This document shows positions 7,360 to 15,549 of a DNA stretch of 22,547 nucleotides, in pieces. Origin of the DNA: CAYPNF01 sp964411985 (lineage in GTDB: Bacteria > Verrucomicrobiota > Verrucomicrobiia > Limisphaerales > J093); assembly GCA_964411985.1 (NCBI GenBank), contig CAYPNF010000091.1:1-22547 (forward strand), written 5' to 3'. How positions within the stretch are numbered: position 1 is the first letter of the stretch; every line of letters starts with the position of its first letter. The notes under the pieces were generated by a model, which did no database searches, was not told where the DNA came from, and saw nothing but the letters and a program-made list of their open reading frames with translations. Made by a program: the position numbers and the translations under genes.

Positions 7360-7375
7360 GTTCCGTTCCCGGAAC
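7360..7375. promoter_or_regulatory. Activator-site dyad 2 (central, strongest)
   Basis: GTTCC-N6-GGAAC centred at 7367.5, 32 bp from dyad 1. It extends to a perfect 9-bp inverted repeat, CCTGTTCCG (7357-7365) with CGGAACAGG (7370-7378), making it the best of the three sites. Position is about -118. Confidence 0.75.
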
Positions 7376-7389
7376 AGGACCGTGGGCGT

Positions 7390-7405
7390 ATTCCGCCAGC
7401 GGAAC
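7390..7405. promoter_or_regulatory. Activator-site dyad 3 (distal)
   Basis: ATTCC-N6-GGAAC centred at 7397.5, 30 bp from dyad 2 and about -148. It has one change from the other dyads, and outer GT/AC bases also pair. It lies seven bases beyond the stop codon of the activator gene. Confidence 0.65.
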
Positions 7406-7411
7406 ACCGCT

Positions 7412-8854
7412 TCAGGCGCCCTCGCCCTTTTGTGGTTTTTCATTCCCTGGGATCGGCCCGGCGCCTGCCTGCCGAAGCTCGGGCCACTTCTCCAAGCGCC
7501 GAAGCAGGGCCTGGGGAGACATGGAAAGCTGAGCTGCAGCACGGCGAATGCCTCCATGGGTATCCTGAAGGGCGGTTCGAATGAGCCGATACTCCTGTTC
7601 CTCGATCGGAGTGAGACCAGTTCTGGTGCTCGGCGCATCCTGGGGAATGTTCGGAGGTGGGGGAGGAGACGTTGGAACAGCCGAATCCGGCTCCTTTGCC
7701 CCCCAGCTGCGTTTCAGAGTCAACCAGCGATCCCCGGTGGGGCTGCAGAGGAAGGATCGCTCCAGTATGTTCCGCAGCTCGCGAATATTGCCGGGAAAGG
7801 TGTGGTGCTGAAGTGCCGCCAAGTCTTCGGGCCTAAGGTGTGGCGCCTGGCGACCATACCTCTGGCCGAGCTGCTCCAGCAGATGGCGGGTGAGTTCAGG
7901 CAGATCCTCCAGGCGCTGACGGAGCGGAGGCAACTCGATCACGAGAACTTCTATTCGGAAAAGCAGGTCCTCGCGGAAAGTGCCGGCGGCCACTTCGTGG
8001 TGAAGATCCCGGTTGGTGGCTGCCACAAAGCGTCCGGTGAAGGACTGCAGGGCCGTACTTCCCAGGGGGCGGAATTCTCGTCCCTCCAGTGCCCGAAGCA
8101 GTTTTGCCTGCGAGGCGAGGGGAACCTCACCGATTTCATCGAGGAAGAGGGTTCCGCCTTGGGCCGCAGCGAGCATCCCCAACCTGCGCTTATCCGCTCC
8201 GGTATAGGCCCCTTTTTCGGCTCCGAAGAGTTCGGACTCGAACATGTCCGCGGGGAGGGCGCCGCAGTTGACCGCCATATAGGGAATCTCCGGCGCACGC
8301 GCACCAAAGGTCAGGCGATGAAGGGCGCGCGCGGCCTGGTCCTTTCCGGTGCCAGTTTCCCCAGTCAGCAGAACCGTGGCCGTCGGGTGTTCGGCGGCCT
8401 GCCGGAGAAGTTGGAGCACAGCCTGCATGGCGGGGGAGTTGCCGATGAAGCCCTCCGAGGAGACTGGCTGGCCGCGATGCTCCCGCTGAAGTCCCGCTCG
8501 GCGAACCACGTCCACGAGCGCGTCAGCATCCAAAGGCTTGGTCAAGTAGTCGAAAAGGCCGTTGCGCGTGAGCCGTACCGCCTCAGAAACATCGGGAAGT
8601 CCGGTGATCATGACGGCGACCACTTCCGGAGATCGGCGCCGCAAGCTTTCGAACCAGTCGTAGGCTTTCCCATCAGGCAGGTGGTTATCCAGCAGGATCA
8701 GGTCAAAGCAACCCTTGCTGACTGCCTGGCGCGCGGCAGCCAGGTTGGGACAGACGGTGACAATGCCTCCTTCCTGCTCAACAACGGTGGCTTCCAAGGA
8801 GGAAAAGGCTGCATCGTCCTCGACAATCAGGCAGGTAAATCCGGGCTTGTTCAT
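7412..8854 (-). CDS. NtrC-family sigma54-dependent response regulator
   Basis: A 480-aa regulator with the three standard domains. The receiver domain (~5-120) has phosphoacceptor D56 in LILLDNHLPDG and K106 in LTKP. The AAA+ sigma54-interaction domain (~135-370) has Walker A GETGTGKD (165-172), the sigma54-contact loop as GAYTGA (215-220; Tyr replaces the common Phe) and Walker B GTLFLDE (234-240). A proline-rich linker precedes a C-terminal Fis-type helix-turn-helix (~415-457, GGIRRAAAQLSMSPQALLRRL). It should hydrolyse ATP to open sigma54 promoters when phosphorylated. Its start overlaps the stop of the CHASE2 kinase by 4 bp (ATGA), so the two form a pair. Its likely target is the sigma54 promoter just downstream, with three dyads beginning seven bases after its own stop. 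Confidence 0.94.
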   Translation of the reverse strand: MNKPGFTCLIVEDDAAFSSLEATVVEQEGGIVTVCPNLAAARQAVSKGCFDLILLDNHLPDGKAYDWFESLRRRSPEVVAVMITGLPDVSEAVRLTRNGLFDYLTKPLDADALVDVVRRAGLQREHRGQPVSSEGFIGNSPAMQAVLQLLRQAAEHPTATVLLTGETGTGKDQAARALHRLTFGARAPEIPYMAVNCGALPADMFESELFGAEKGAYTGADKRRLGMLAAAQGGTLFLDEIGEVPLASQAKLLRALEGREFRPLGSTALQSFTGRFVAATNRDLHHEVAAGTFREDLLFRIEVLVIELPPLRQRLEDLPELTRHLLEQLGQRYGRQAPHLRPEDLAALQHHTFPGNIRELRNILERSFLCSPTGDRWLTLKRSWGAKEPDSAVPTSPPPPPNIPQDAPSTRTGLTPIEEQEYRLIRTALQDTHGGIRRAAAQLSMSPQALLRRLEKWPELRQAGAGPIPGNEKPQKGEGA

Positions 8855-11634
8855 GAATCGGGGCGAAGCCTACTGATCGGACTGACGGATGTCAGGTTCG
8901 AACTCGGTGAGTCGTTTCCAGAACCCAGAGCCAACGCCAACGAGCGAAGAAGCTCGGGAAGCTCAAATGGTTTCTGCAGGATACGAATCTGCGTCCCATC
9001 GCGCGCGGAAGTGCCGCTGGCCTCCCCGCTCATCAGGAAACAAGCTAGCGTCGGGTTCAGTTCGCGGGCGGCGGCGAGCGTCGCAGGGCCATCCATCAAA
9101 GGCATGTCGGTATCGCTCACCACCGCGGCAAATTCCTGCGGGCGCTCCTTGAATCGCGAGATTGCCTCGGCCCCGTTGGCAGCCAGCACCACTCGATACC
9201 CATGATCCGTCAGCCCCTGCTGGAGCATTTCACGAACGGCCTGGTCGTCGTCGGCCACCAGAATCCACTCCCCGCATCCGCGGGGAATTTCGCCCAGTGA
9301 GGGAGTCGACTCCGTGTGAATGCCCTTCTGGTCCTGCGGGAGATAGATCTCAAACGTGGTCCCCTCCCCTGGCTGACTCTTCACGTTCAAGAAGCCTCGA
9401 TGAGCTTTCACGATGCGCACCGCGGAGGAGAGGCCCAGACCCGTCCCCTTCCCCTCGGCTTTGGTGCTGAAGAAGGGCTCGAAGATGCGGGACAGAATCT
9501 CGGCAGGGATGCCCGTGCCAGTGTCGGTCACCAAGACACATACGTAGGCGCCCGGAACCGCCCCGGGAACATCCGGAAGGGTTTCGGCCACCAAATCCGC
9601 GTTATCGGCCACCAGCGAAAGAGCGCCACCACCTGGCATTGCATCCCGGGCGTTGACGCAGAGGTTGAGCAGTACTTGATGGATCTGGGTGGCATCACCG
9701 CGAATACTCCAAAGATCCTCAGCCACGTAGGCGCTCACGGCGATATTCCTGGGGAAGGTGTCGCGGATGAGCTTTTCCATCTCTTTCAACAGAACTCGGA
9801 CATCGAGCCTTTGAAAATCACCGCTGCGGCCTCGCGCGAAGAGCAGAACCTGTCGAACCATCTCTGCTCCCCGACGGGTGCAAGATTCCACGAGCGACAA
9901 CACCCGCCTGCTTTCGGAGTCTGTCGTGCGTTTGTGAAGAAGCTGGGTTCCCATCAGGATCGGGGCAAGGGCGTTGTTGAGGTCGTGCGCCATGCCACCC
10001 GCCAGGGCACCAATTCCCTCCATCCGCTGCAGGCGCAGGGTCTCGGACTCCAACCGACGCTGTTCCGTAACGTCCCGGTTGATGATGAGGTAAGACTTTG
10101 GTTTTCCTTGCGGATCCCTCAGAAGAGTCCAGCGGCTCTCAACCACAAGGTGGCGTCCCGCTCCATCCACTTGGTTCAGGGAGCCCTGCCAATCCCCGGT
10201 GCGATCCAGCGCGGCTTGGATTTCGGGCCAAGGAGAAGTCTCATCCGGTCCCGCTGGCTGGAGGCAGACATCGGGTAATGCCTCCGGGTGCCAGCCATAG
10301 AGAGCCATAGCGCTGGCGTTCGCGAACAGCACCTTGCCAGAAAGGCCCTGCACCAGGACGGCGTCGTGCGCCTTCTCGATCAACGCAGCCTGTTCCCGGA
10401 TCTGTTCCTCTTGTTTCCGCTTCGCGGCTTCCAACCGCCTTCGCAGTCGATACCATTCCAAGGTCTGGTACGTTACAGCACCCCCCAGGGCCAGAGGGAG
10501 CTGACCCAGCACGGGTACGAGCCACGGAAACCAGGTATTCCCGGTGGTGAATGCCACCCGTGCACCGAGAAAGACGCTCGCAGCCGCACCGGACGCAGCC
10601 AGAATACTCCACGAGGGTCGCAACCAAAACAGACCACTGGAAACCAAGGCAATCACGAGTATCAAGCCAGTCTCGATTCGGGGGCTGGGGCGCGTCAGCC
10701 AGTCTCCGCGCAACAAATTCAGCATCTCCGTGGCGTGGACTTCCACGCCTGGCATGAACAACTCCGGCTCCGGCCAGGAATGGTAGGGACTCCGGAATTC
10801 ATCGCGCCGTTCGCCAAAGAGACCCGCCATCGGCCTGGCTCCCACCAAGACGATGCGATCCCGAAAGAGATCGTCGGGAGTGGACTCGGCGTCCAAGGCC
10901 TGAGCATAGCTCACATGGGGCAAGGCAAAGGGGCGGCCGTAGTATCGCAGCCAGCGCGCTGGATCCATGGCCCCGGGCTTGGCGGCGGCAAGCCCCAGCA
11001 CTCGAGCGGCCGCATAGGTCAGGCTTCCGATTTCTTGACTCGTGTCCCCGGGATAATGGCGTCGCACGACGAAGTCGTCATCGACACGCAGGTTTCCGAC
11101 TCCGCACCCGGCGGCCGCCGAAGCGAATGCCGGCGCCGGCAGTGTGAGCCTTGTGGCCCGAGTGGGAGTGGCGCTCAAAGCATTCTGGCTCTGTGCCCCC
11201 AGCTCCGCCGCCAGGATAGTTCGCCGATTCCTTTGCAGGGCGCCTTGCAGAGTTTGATCCCCCTCCGGATCTTTTCCCTCCTGCTCAAAGAGGATATCCA
11301 TAACGACGGATCGTGCCCCCGCCTTCGTAAGACGATCCATCAAACGGGCGTGAAGCGTGCGCGGCCAGGCAGAGGCCGGGTCCACGCGATAGCGCAGGTA
11401 GGATTCCAAGTCGAGGTACACCACGAGCGCGTTCGTCGGGGGCGCGACTGGGGCTGCCACCCCCATCCATTGGTAGTAGCTATTGTAACTAGTCTTCGCG
11501 AGGGCGGTGCCGAGGGGCGAGCTGGGATTGAGCAGACGCAGACCCACAGCAAGCACAACCCCCGCGCCCAAGATGGCGCTGAAGGTTCTTTGGTGCCTGG
11601 TTAGGTGCTGCCACATCCGCCGGCATCTTATCAT
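8851..11634 (-). CDS. CHASE2-PAS hybrid histidine kinase
   Basis: A 927-aa membrane kinase. An N-terminal membrane segment (~17-34) leads into a CHASE2 extracytoplasmic sensor (~40-315, with LVVYLDLESYLRYRVDP, SVVMDILFEQ and PGVEVHATEMLN). Three closely spaced membrane segments follow (~320-395), then a short coiled coil, a PAS domain (~412-525), HisKA with phosphoacceptor H550 in GGMAHDLNNALAP, and an ATPase domain with N-box NLCVNARDAMPGGG, DTGTGIP and GKGTGLGLSSAVRIV. The C-terminal receiver (~790-900) has D841 in SDTDMPLMDG and K888. It is a complete hybrid kinase; no separate HPt protein is nearby. It overlaps the sigma54 activator by 4 bp. An alternative start is the Met at residue 7 (11616), and neither start has a strong ribosome-binding site. 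The CHASE2 ligand is unknown. Confidence 0.93.
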   Translation of the reverse strand: MIRCRRMWQHLTRHQRTFSAILGAGVVLAVGLRLLNPSSPLGTALAKTSYNSYYQWMGVAAPVAPPTNALVVYLDLESYLRYRVDPASAWPRTLHARLMDRLTKAGARSVVMDILFEQEGKDPEGDQTLQGALQRNRRTILAAELGAQSQNALSATPTRATRLTLPAPAFASAAAGCGVGNLRVDDDFVVRRHYPGDTSQEIGSLTYAAARVLGLAAAKPGAMDPARWLRYYGRPFALPHVSYAQALDAESTPDDLFRDRIVLVGARPMAGLFGERRDEFRSPYHSWPEPELFMPGVEVHATEMLNLLRGDWLTRPSPRIETGLILVIALVSSGLFWLRPSWSILAASGAAASVFLGARVAFTTGNTWFPWLVPVLGQLPLALGGAVTYQTLEWYRLRRRLEAAKRKQEEQIREQAALIEKAHDAVLVQGLSGKVLFANASAMALYGWHPEALPDVCLQPAGPDETSPWPEIQAALDRTGDWQGSLNQVDGAGRHLVVESRWTLLRDPQGKPKSYLIINRDVTEQRRLESETLRLQRMEGIGALAGGMAHDLNNALAPILMGTQLLHKRTTDSESRRVLSLVESCTRRGAEMVRQVLLFARGRSGDFQRLDVRVLLKEMEKLIRDTFPRNIAVSAYVAEDLWSIRGDATQIHQVLLNLCVNARDAMPGGGALSLVADNADLVAETLPDVPGAVPGAYVCVLVTDTGTGIPAEILSRIFEPFFSTKAEGKGTGLGLSSAVRIVKAHRGFLNVKSQPGEGTTFEIYLPQDQKGIHTESTPSLGEIPRGCGEWILVADDDQAVREMLQQGLTDHGYRVVLAANGAEAISRFKERPQEFAAVVSDTDMPLMDGPATLAAARELNPTLACFLMSGEASGTSARDGTQIRILQKPFELPELLRSLALALGSGNDSPSSNLTSVSPISRLRPDS

Positions 11635-11749
11635 AGTTTCCTGGGCAAAACGAGCCCGTTTTCGGCTGCATCACGTGCTTGGCAAAGAACCTGGCCTCTG
11701 ACAGCATACCCCTCCCGGCCGGTAAGGGACTCTACGTCCCAGGGTCGGC
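11635..11749. other. Divergent intergenic region, kinase/tyrS
   Basis: This 115-bp spacer must hold promoters for both the CHASE2 kinase (minus) and tyrS (plus). I see no convincing -35/-10 or -24/-12 pair in either direction. A small hairpin GGGAC-TCTAC-GTCCC (11726-11740) lies just before the tyrS ribosome-binding site, and AGGG at about six bases supports the tyrS start. No T-box-like structure is evident. Confidence 0.35.
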
Positions 11750-13042
11750 ATGGATCCGTATATGAACATTCTCGACGATCTAAAATGGCGCGGCTTGATG
11801 GCCGACTGCACCGATGAAGAGGCTCTGGCCAAACGAATGGCAGAAGGTCCCATCACGCTCTATTGCGGCTTCGATCCCACCGCCAGCAGTCTGCACGTCG
11901 GAAATCTGGTGCCCTTGTTGGGGCTGCGCCGGTTCCAACTGGCGGGGCATCGTCCCATCCCTCTGGCAGGTGGTGCGACTGGCTCCATCGGGGATCCCAG
12001 CGGCAAAACCGCGGAGCGACAGCTTCTCACGAAGGAGACGATTGCCGCCAACATCGCGAGCGTGAAAGTGCAACTGGCGCGGCTGCTCGATTTCGAGACC
12101 CCCACGAACCCGGCTTGCCTCTTGGACAACAACGACTGGACCGCTCCAGTCAGCTTCCTGGATTTCCTGCGCGACATCGGCAAGCACTTCTCCGTCAACA
12201 TGATGGTCAGCAAGGAGAGTGTGCGGGCCCGCATGGAGGACCGGGAAGTGGGAATCAGTTACACCGAGTTCAGCTACATGCTGCTCCAGGCCTTCGATTT
12301 CTATCATCTGAACAAAGCTCACCAGTGTGAGCTCCAGATCGGTGGCAGCGACCAATGGGGCAATATCACCGCCGGCATCGACCTCTGCCGCAAGAAGAGT
12401 AACGCGCACGTTTTCGGCCTGACCCTGCAGCTCATCACCAACGCCGATGGCACCAAGTTTGGTAAAACCGTGGCTGGGGCCGTCTGGCTCGACCCAGCCC
12501 GGACGAGCGTCTACCGTTTCTACCAATTCTGGATCCGAACCGATGACCGTGACGTCATCCGCTACCTAAAGTACTTCACCTTCCTCTCGAAGGAGGAGGT
12601 CGAGGATCTAGCTCGGCAGCATCAGGAGAAGCCCGAAGGTCGCGTGGCCCATAAGGCGCTGGCCCGGGAGGTCACCAACCTGATCCACGGCGAAGCCGCT
12701 ACCCAGGAAGCCATCCGCGCCAGCGAGATCCTCTTCGGCGGAGGCCTGGAAGGCATTTCCTCAGCGACGTTCCAGGAGATCGTCGGAGAGGTTCCCACTA
12801 AGGACCTGGAGAAAGCCAAACTGGAAGGGGCGGGAATGCCCCTGGTAGAGCTCTTGGTTCATTCCGGACTGTGCCCCAGCAAGGGACAGGCTCGGAAAGA
12901 CATCGAAGGCGGCGGAGCCAACATCAATAACATCCGCGAGTCGAATCCCGCTCGCGCGGTTACGGCTGCCGATTTGCTCTTTGGTCAGTACATCCTTCTC
13001 CGCAAAGGGAAACGCAATTACACGGTGATCTGCGCTCGCTAG
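11750..13042 (+). CDS. tyrS: Tyrosyl-tRNA synthetase
   Basis: A 430-aa class I aminoacyl-tRNA synthetase that charges tRNA-Tyr in the cytoplasm. The HIGH signature is HVGN (49-52) within FDPTASSLHVGN, and the KMSKS loop is KFGKT (236-240) within NADGTKFGKT. The tyrosine-pocket motifs LQIGGSDQWGNI (~195-206) and YTEFSYMLLQAFDF are present. The C-terminal S4-like RNA-binding domain (~365-430) has SKGQARKDIEGGG. Length is typical of bacterial TyrS. The start at 11750 has AGGG upstream; a second ATG four codons later is possible. It is divergent from the CHASE2 kinase and convergent with the sugar kinase, so it is probably monocistronic. Confidence 0.97.
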   Translation: MDPYMNILDDLKWRGLMADCTDEEALAKRMAEGPITLYCGFDPTASSLHVGNLVPLLGLRRFQLAGHRPIPLAGGATGSIGDPSGKTAERQLLTKETIAANIASVKVQLARLLDFETPTNPACLLDNNDWTAPVSFLDFLRDIGKHFSVNMMVSKESVRARMEDREVGISYTEFSYMLLQAFDFYHLNKAHQCELQIGGSDQWGNITAGIDLCRKKSNAHVFGLTLQLITNADGTKFGKTVAGAVWLDPARTSVYRFYQFWIRTDDRDVIRYLKYFTFLSKEEVEDLARQHQEKPEGRVAHKALAREVTNLIHGEAATQEAIRASEILFGGGLEGISSATFQEIVGEVPTKDLEKAKLEGAGMPLVELLVHSGLCPSKGQARKDIEGGGANINNIRESNPARAVTAADLLFGQYILLRKGKRNYTVICAR

Positions 13043-13051
13043 GCGTGGCGG

Positions 13052-13066
13052 CGGGCCAAAGGCCCG
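13052..13066. terminator. GC hairpin between convergent tyrS and sugar kinase
   Basis: CGGGCC-AAA-GGCCCG makes a 6-bp GC stem with a three-base loop, midway in the 31-bp gap between two convergent genes. It lacks a U-run on both sides, so it would be a weak or factor-assisted terminator at best. Confidence 0.4.
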
Positions 13067-13073
13067 TCTCTGC

Positions 13074-14234
13074 TCACTGGGAGCCGTTGTCTCGGAGTGG
13101 CCATCGATAACTCCCGGGTTTCATGGCCACTCGCAGGTTCCCGCCTTGGACGGGGCGCAGCACGACCACGCCTTGGGTCAGTTCGGCCTCGACGCGTAGC
13201 GGCCCCCAGCCTGATCGCGCCCAAAGGGCTGCCGCCGTAGCGCCCCCCTCCACTCCCAGCAGCATGGGATTCCCAGGATCTGTTGCTCGAAGAACCTCAC
13301 CTGCCACATCCACCAGAATCCCCAATAACCGATCCCCCACGCCCGCCTGGCTGGACAAGGGAAGTTCGATCGCCAGAACGCTCCTTCCAGCACCTTCGAG
13401 GCCTGCCTGCACCCGTTGCGCCAAGGATCCTTCCTCATTCCAGCCTTCTCGCATCGCTTCCGGGGGGATTCCGATGACCAGCGTCCCTTCGGCACGACAG
13501 CGGGAAAGGAAATCGCTGGCCGAACGGGAGGCACTTCCACAAACAAAGAGGGTCCGCTCTCCCGGCTGGGGTTCAAGGATGCGAGGCCGTGCTTCGGGTA
13601 CCTTGGCACCCCTTGCCTCCAGCAGAGCAGCAAAGAACTCGGCGGCGCCCGCCGTGACCGTGGCCGGGTCGCACTCCCTCGCCCACCAATCCAGATCCTG
13701 CCGGTTCGCAGCTTCCCCCACGATCAAGCCTTCGGCAGGCAGTCGCGAGCCTGGCCTCAGAACTTGGACTGGGGTACTGGCCCCGCCCAACAACTCCTCC
13801 ACCCGCGAGGTCCATCGCGGATACTGGGGATCAAAACGAAAATCCGTCTCCGCAAGGGGCACTCCCCGCACAAAGTACACTCCTTCCCTCACGGTTCGAC
13901 CCAAGGACGGGTTGGCCGAAACCACAATGGCTCGCTTCGCACCTTTCCAGCGCATGAGTTCCGTAACCTCCGCCACCACGTGTCCGCGCAGGACGGAGTC
14001 CATCTTCTTGTACACCCATTCCACCCTCTGCCCTTTCAGGCCAGCCAACGCGCTGCGCACGCGGGACACCGCCTCCGCCTCGTTCACCAATCGGCTGTTC
14101 AGGTCGACGCAGCTCAAGGCGGCCCCTCTGAGCCCGCTCTCCAGGGACACGACCTCGCTCTCCAGCCCGCTTCGCCAACCGACCCCGGCCAACTCGGCAG
14201 CGCCGGTCAAGTCATCTGCCAACACGACGATCAT
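13074..14234 (-). CDS. Four-carbon acid sugar kinase family protein (DUF1537)
   Basis: A 386-aa protein of the four-carbon acid sugar kinase family, whose known members phosphorylate D-threonate, D-erythronate, 3-oxo-tetronates and related acids. The N-terminal signature is VLADDLTGAAELAG (4-17), then YKKMDSVLRG (75-84) and ANPSLGRTVREG with YFVRGVPLAET. The C-terminal nucleotide-binding half has GSASRSASDF and the glycine motif GVEGGATAAALW. The protein is somewhat short for the family (often about 420 aa). The open frame runs farther upstream, but the start at 14234 fits the family N-terminus MIVVLADDLTG; upstream residues look like shadow of the divergent gene. No aldolase, dehydrogenase or transporter partner lies nearby, so the substrate cannot be inferred. 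Confidence 0.87.
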   Translation of the reverse strand: MIVVLADDLTGAAELAGVGWRSGLESEVVSLESGLRGAALSCVDLNSRLVNEAEAVSRVRSALAGLKGQRVEWVYKKMDSVLRGHVVAEVTELMRWKGAKRAIVVSANPSLGRTVREGVYFVRGVPLAETDFRFDPQYPRWTSRVEELLGGASTPVQVLRPGSRLPAEGLIVGEAANRQDLDWWARECDPATVTAGAAEFFAALLEARGAKVPEARPRILEPQPGERTLFVCGSASRSASDFLSRCRAEGTLVIGIPPEAMREGWNEEGSLAQRVQAGLEGAGRSVLAIELPLSSQAGVGDRLLGILVDVAGEVLRATDPGNPMLLGVEGGATAAALWARSGWGPLRVEAELTQGVVVLRPVQGGNLRVAMKPGSYRWPLRDNGSQ

Positions 14235-14342
14235 TCTTTGGATCTTGGATGGCTGGCGCCAGAATCTCAAATCGTAAAACTCAGGTTTCAAATGTCCGAC
14301 GTTGGAGTTTACAGGGAAACCACGGGTGATACATTCAGACCC
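14235..14342. other. Divergent intergenic region, sugar kinase/coiled-coil gene
   Basis: This 108-bp spacer contains a perfect 10-bp palindrome CTGGCGCCAG (14253-14262) close to the sugar kinase start, a possible operator but short enough to be chance. I see no convincing promoter pair and no Shine-Dalgarno before either gene. Confidence 0.25.
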
Positions 14343-15029
14343 ATGAGTGCGCCGCTTGACGATACCGATTTTGTCGACCATGACATGGAGCTGGGGCAGA
14401 AGGCCCGGATGCAGCCCGCTCCGCTGGGCACTCCGGTCGCCGGTCGCCCTCCCACCCGGGACGAGCTGGAGAGCCGGGTCAACGAGGCACAAACTCGGAT
14501 TGCCGAACTTCGGCGGGCCCAAGAAGAGTTGGAAAAAGAACGCGCGGCGCTCGACGAAGCCCGGCGGCGGCGGCAGGAATTCGAGACCGGTCGCGCTGAG
14601 ATGCTGGACCATCTCACCCGCGGCATCGGGCTCCTCGAAAAGGCGGAGTTCGAGGCCCGTCGCGATGCGGAACAGATGACCAAGACTTTGGGCGGTTTCC
14701 GAGAGGCACTCTCGCTCGTGCAGGGCATTGCCGAGTCCACTTGGACCCAGGAGAACTGGAAAGGCGAACTGACCAAGGCGTTGACGACCATTGAAAACGC
14801 GCGCATGGAATGGAATTCCGCGCGGTTAAAATGGACCGTCCTCGATGGATCCAATGCGTCGGTGGAGTCCGGTACCAAGAAATCCGGCGGGCCGGCCCCG
14901 GCAGGGCCGATCTGGGCTGAAGGCCGGAGTCTGACCGACCTCTGCAAGCTGGGCCTGGCTTTGACCTGGCCGTTGGCGCTCTCGGTCCTGGTGGTCGGGG
15001 GACTTTTCCTGCTGTTCTTACGCCGGTAA
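14343..15029 (+). CDS. Coiled-coil protein with C-terminal membrane anchor
   Basis: A 228-aa protein I do not recognise. After a Pro-rich N-terminus, residues ~38-85 form a strongly charged heptad-like coiled coil (RVNEAQTRIAELRRAQEELE), followed by further amphipathic helix to ~165. A Gly/Pro/Ala linker (~172-192) precedes one hydrophobic segment (~203-226), and the protein ends LFLRR. With no signal peptide, it should sit in the cytoplasm anchored by its tail. The open frame extends far upstream antisense to the sugar kinase; the ATG at 14343 is chosen because the kinase occupies that region. It is 37 bp upstream of a second protein of the same design, suggesting an operon. Function unknown. 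Confidence 0.75.
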   Translation: MSAPLDDTDFVDHDMELGQKARMQPAPLGTPVAGRPPTRDELESRVNEAQTRIAELRRAQEELEKERAALDEARRRRQEFETGRAEMLDHLTRGIGLLEKAEFEARRDAEQMTKTLGGFREALSLVQGIAESTWTQENWKGELTKALTTIENARMEWNSARLKWTVLDGSNASVESGTKKSGGPAPAGPIWAEGRSLTDLCKLGLALTWPLALSVLVVGGLFLLFLRR

Positions 15030-15066
15030 AACCATCCACGAGGGCGCGCGCCAAAGCACTGGTTCT

Positions 15067-15549
15067 ATGGGCCTGTTCCAACGCAAAACCGATCCCATCC
15101 GCGATCGCGAAGCTGCGCTGAAGAGCACCATCCATGCTTTGGAGAAGGAGATACAGGATTTAAGCCATAGAATCGAAGAGGACCAGCATCAGCCCAAACT
15201 TCGTTCGACGGCCAAACCAGGCGGCGGCGTGACCCCCGATCACCCCGCCTTTGAGGACATCAATCATGCGCGTGTCCATTCGACTTCAGAAAACACACCG
15301 CAACACTTCAACGACCTCGGAGTGCGGAAATACGACCTGGCCGCAGCCATCCGCCGCTGGATGAGCCATCTGCACGGTTCACCCACGCCGAACCCCAAAT
15401 TAGTCAACTTCCTCGCTGCGGGAAGCATCCATGGCCTTCGGCCTCTTCGCTATGAGAAGAGGGTGGCGCGCAACCGTTTCCTCGCGCTCTTCGCAGGACT
15501 GGCTTTCCTGGTGTGGGGTTTGGTGTACCTTTACTTTCGCAACCGATGA
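15067..15549 (+). CDS. Second coiled-coil, tail-anchored protein
   Basis: A 160-aa protein I do not recognise. Residues ~12-40 are a short charged coiled coil (ALEKEIQDLSHRIEED), then a polar linker rich in His, Pro and Asn (~41-85), a helical stretch with KYDLAAAIRRWMSHL, and one membrane segment at ~138-157 followed by the basic end YFRNR. The topology mirrors the preceding gene: no signal peptide, large soluble N-part, anchor at the C-terminus. Its TGA stop overlaps the ATG of ogt (ATGA), implying coupled translation. The two proteins may interact, but this is inferred only from shared design and adjacency. Confidence 0.75.
   Translation: MGLFQRKTDPIRDREAALKSTIHALEKEIQDLSHRIEEDQHQPKLRSTAKPGGGVTPDHPAFEDINHARVHSTSENTPQHFNDLGVRKYDLAAAIRRWMSHLHGSPTPNPKLVNFLAAGSIHGLRPLRYEKRVARNRFLALFAGLAFLVWGLVYLYFRNR

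Noticed and set aside
7382..9205. A 607-codon plus-strand frame opposite the sigma54 activator and kinase end
   Set aside because: It is antisense to unmistakable receiver, AAA+ and helix-turn-helix motifs and shows no recognisable domain of its own.
10288..11604. A 438-codon plus-strand frame opposite the CHASE2 kinase
   Set aside because: It is antisense to the CHASE2 domain and membrane segments and has no domain, start signal or composition of a real protein.
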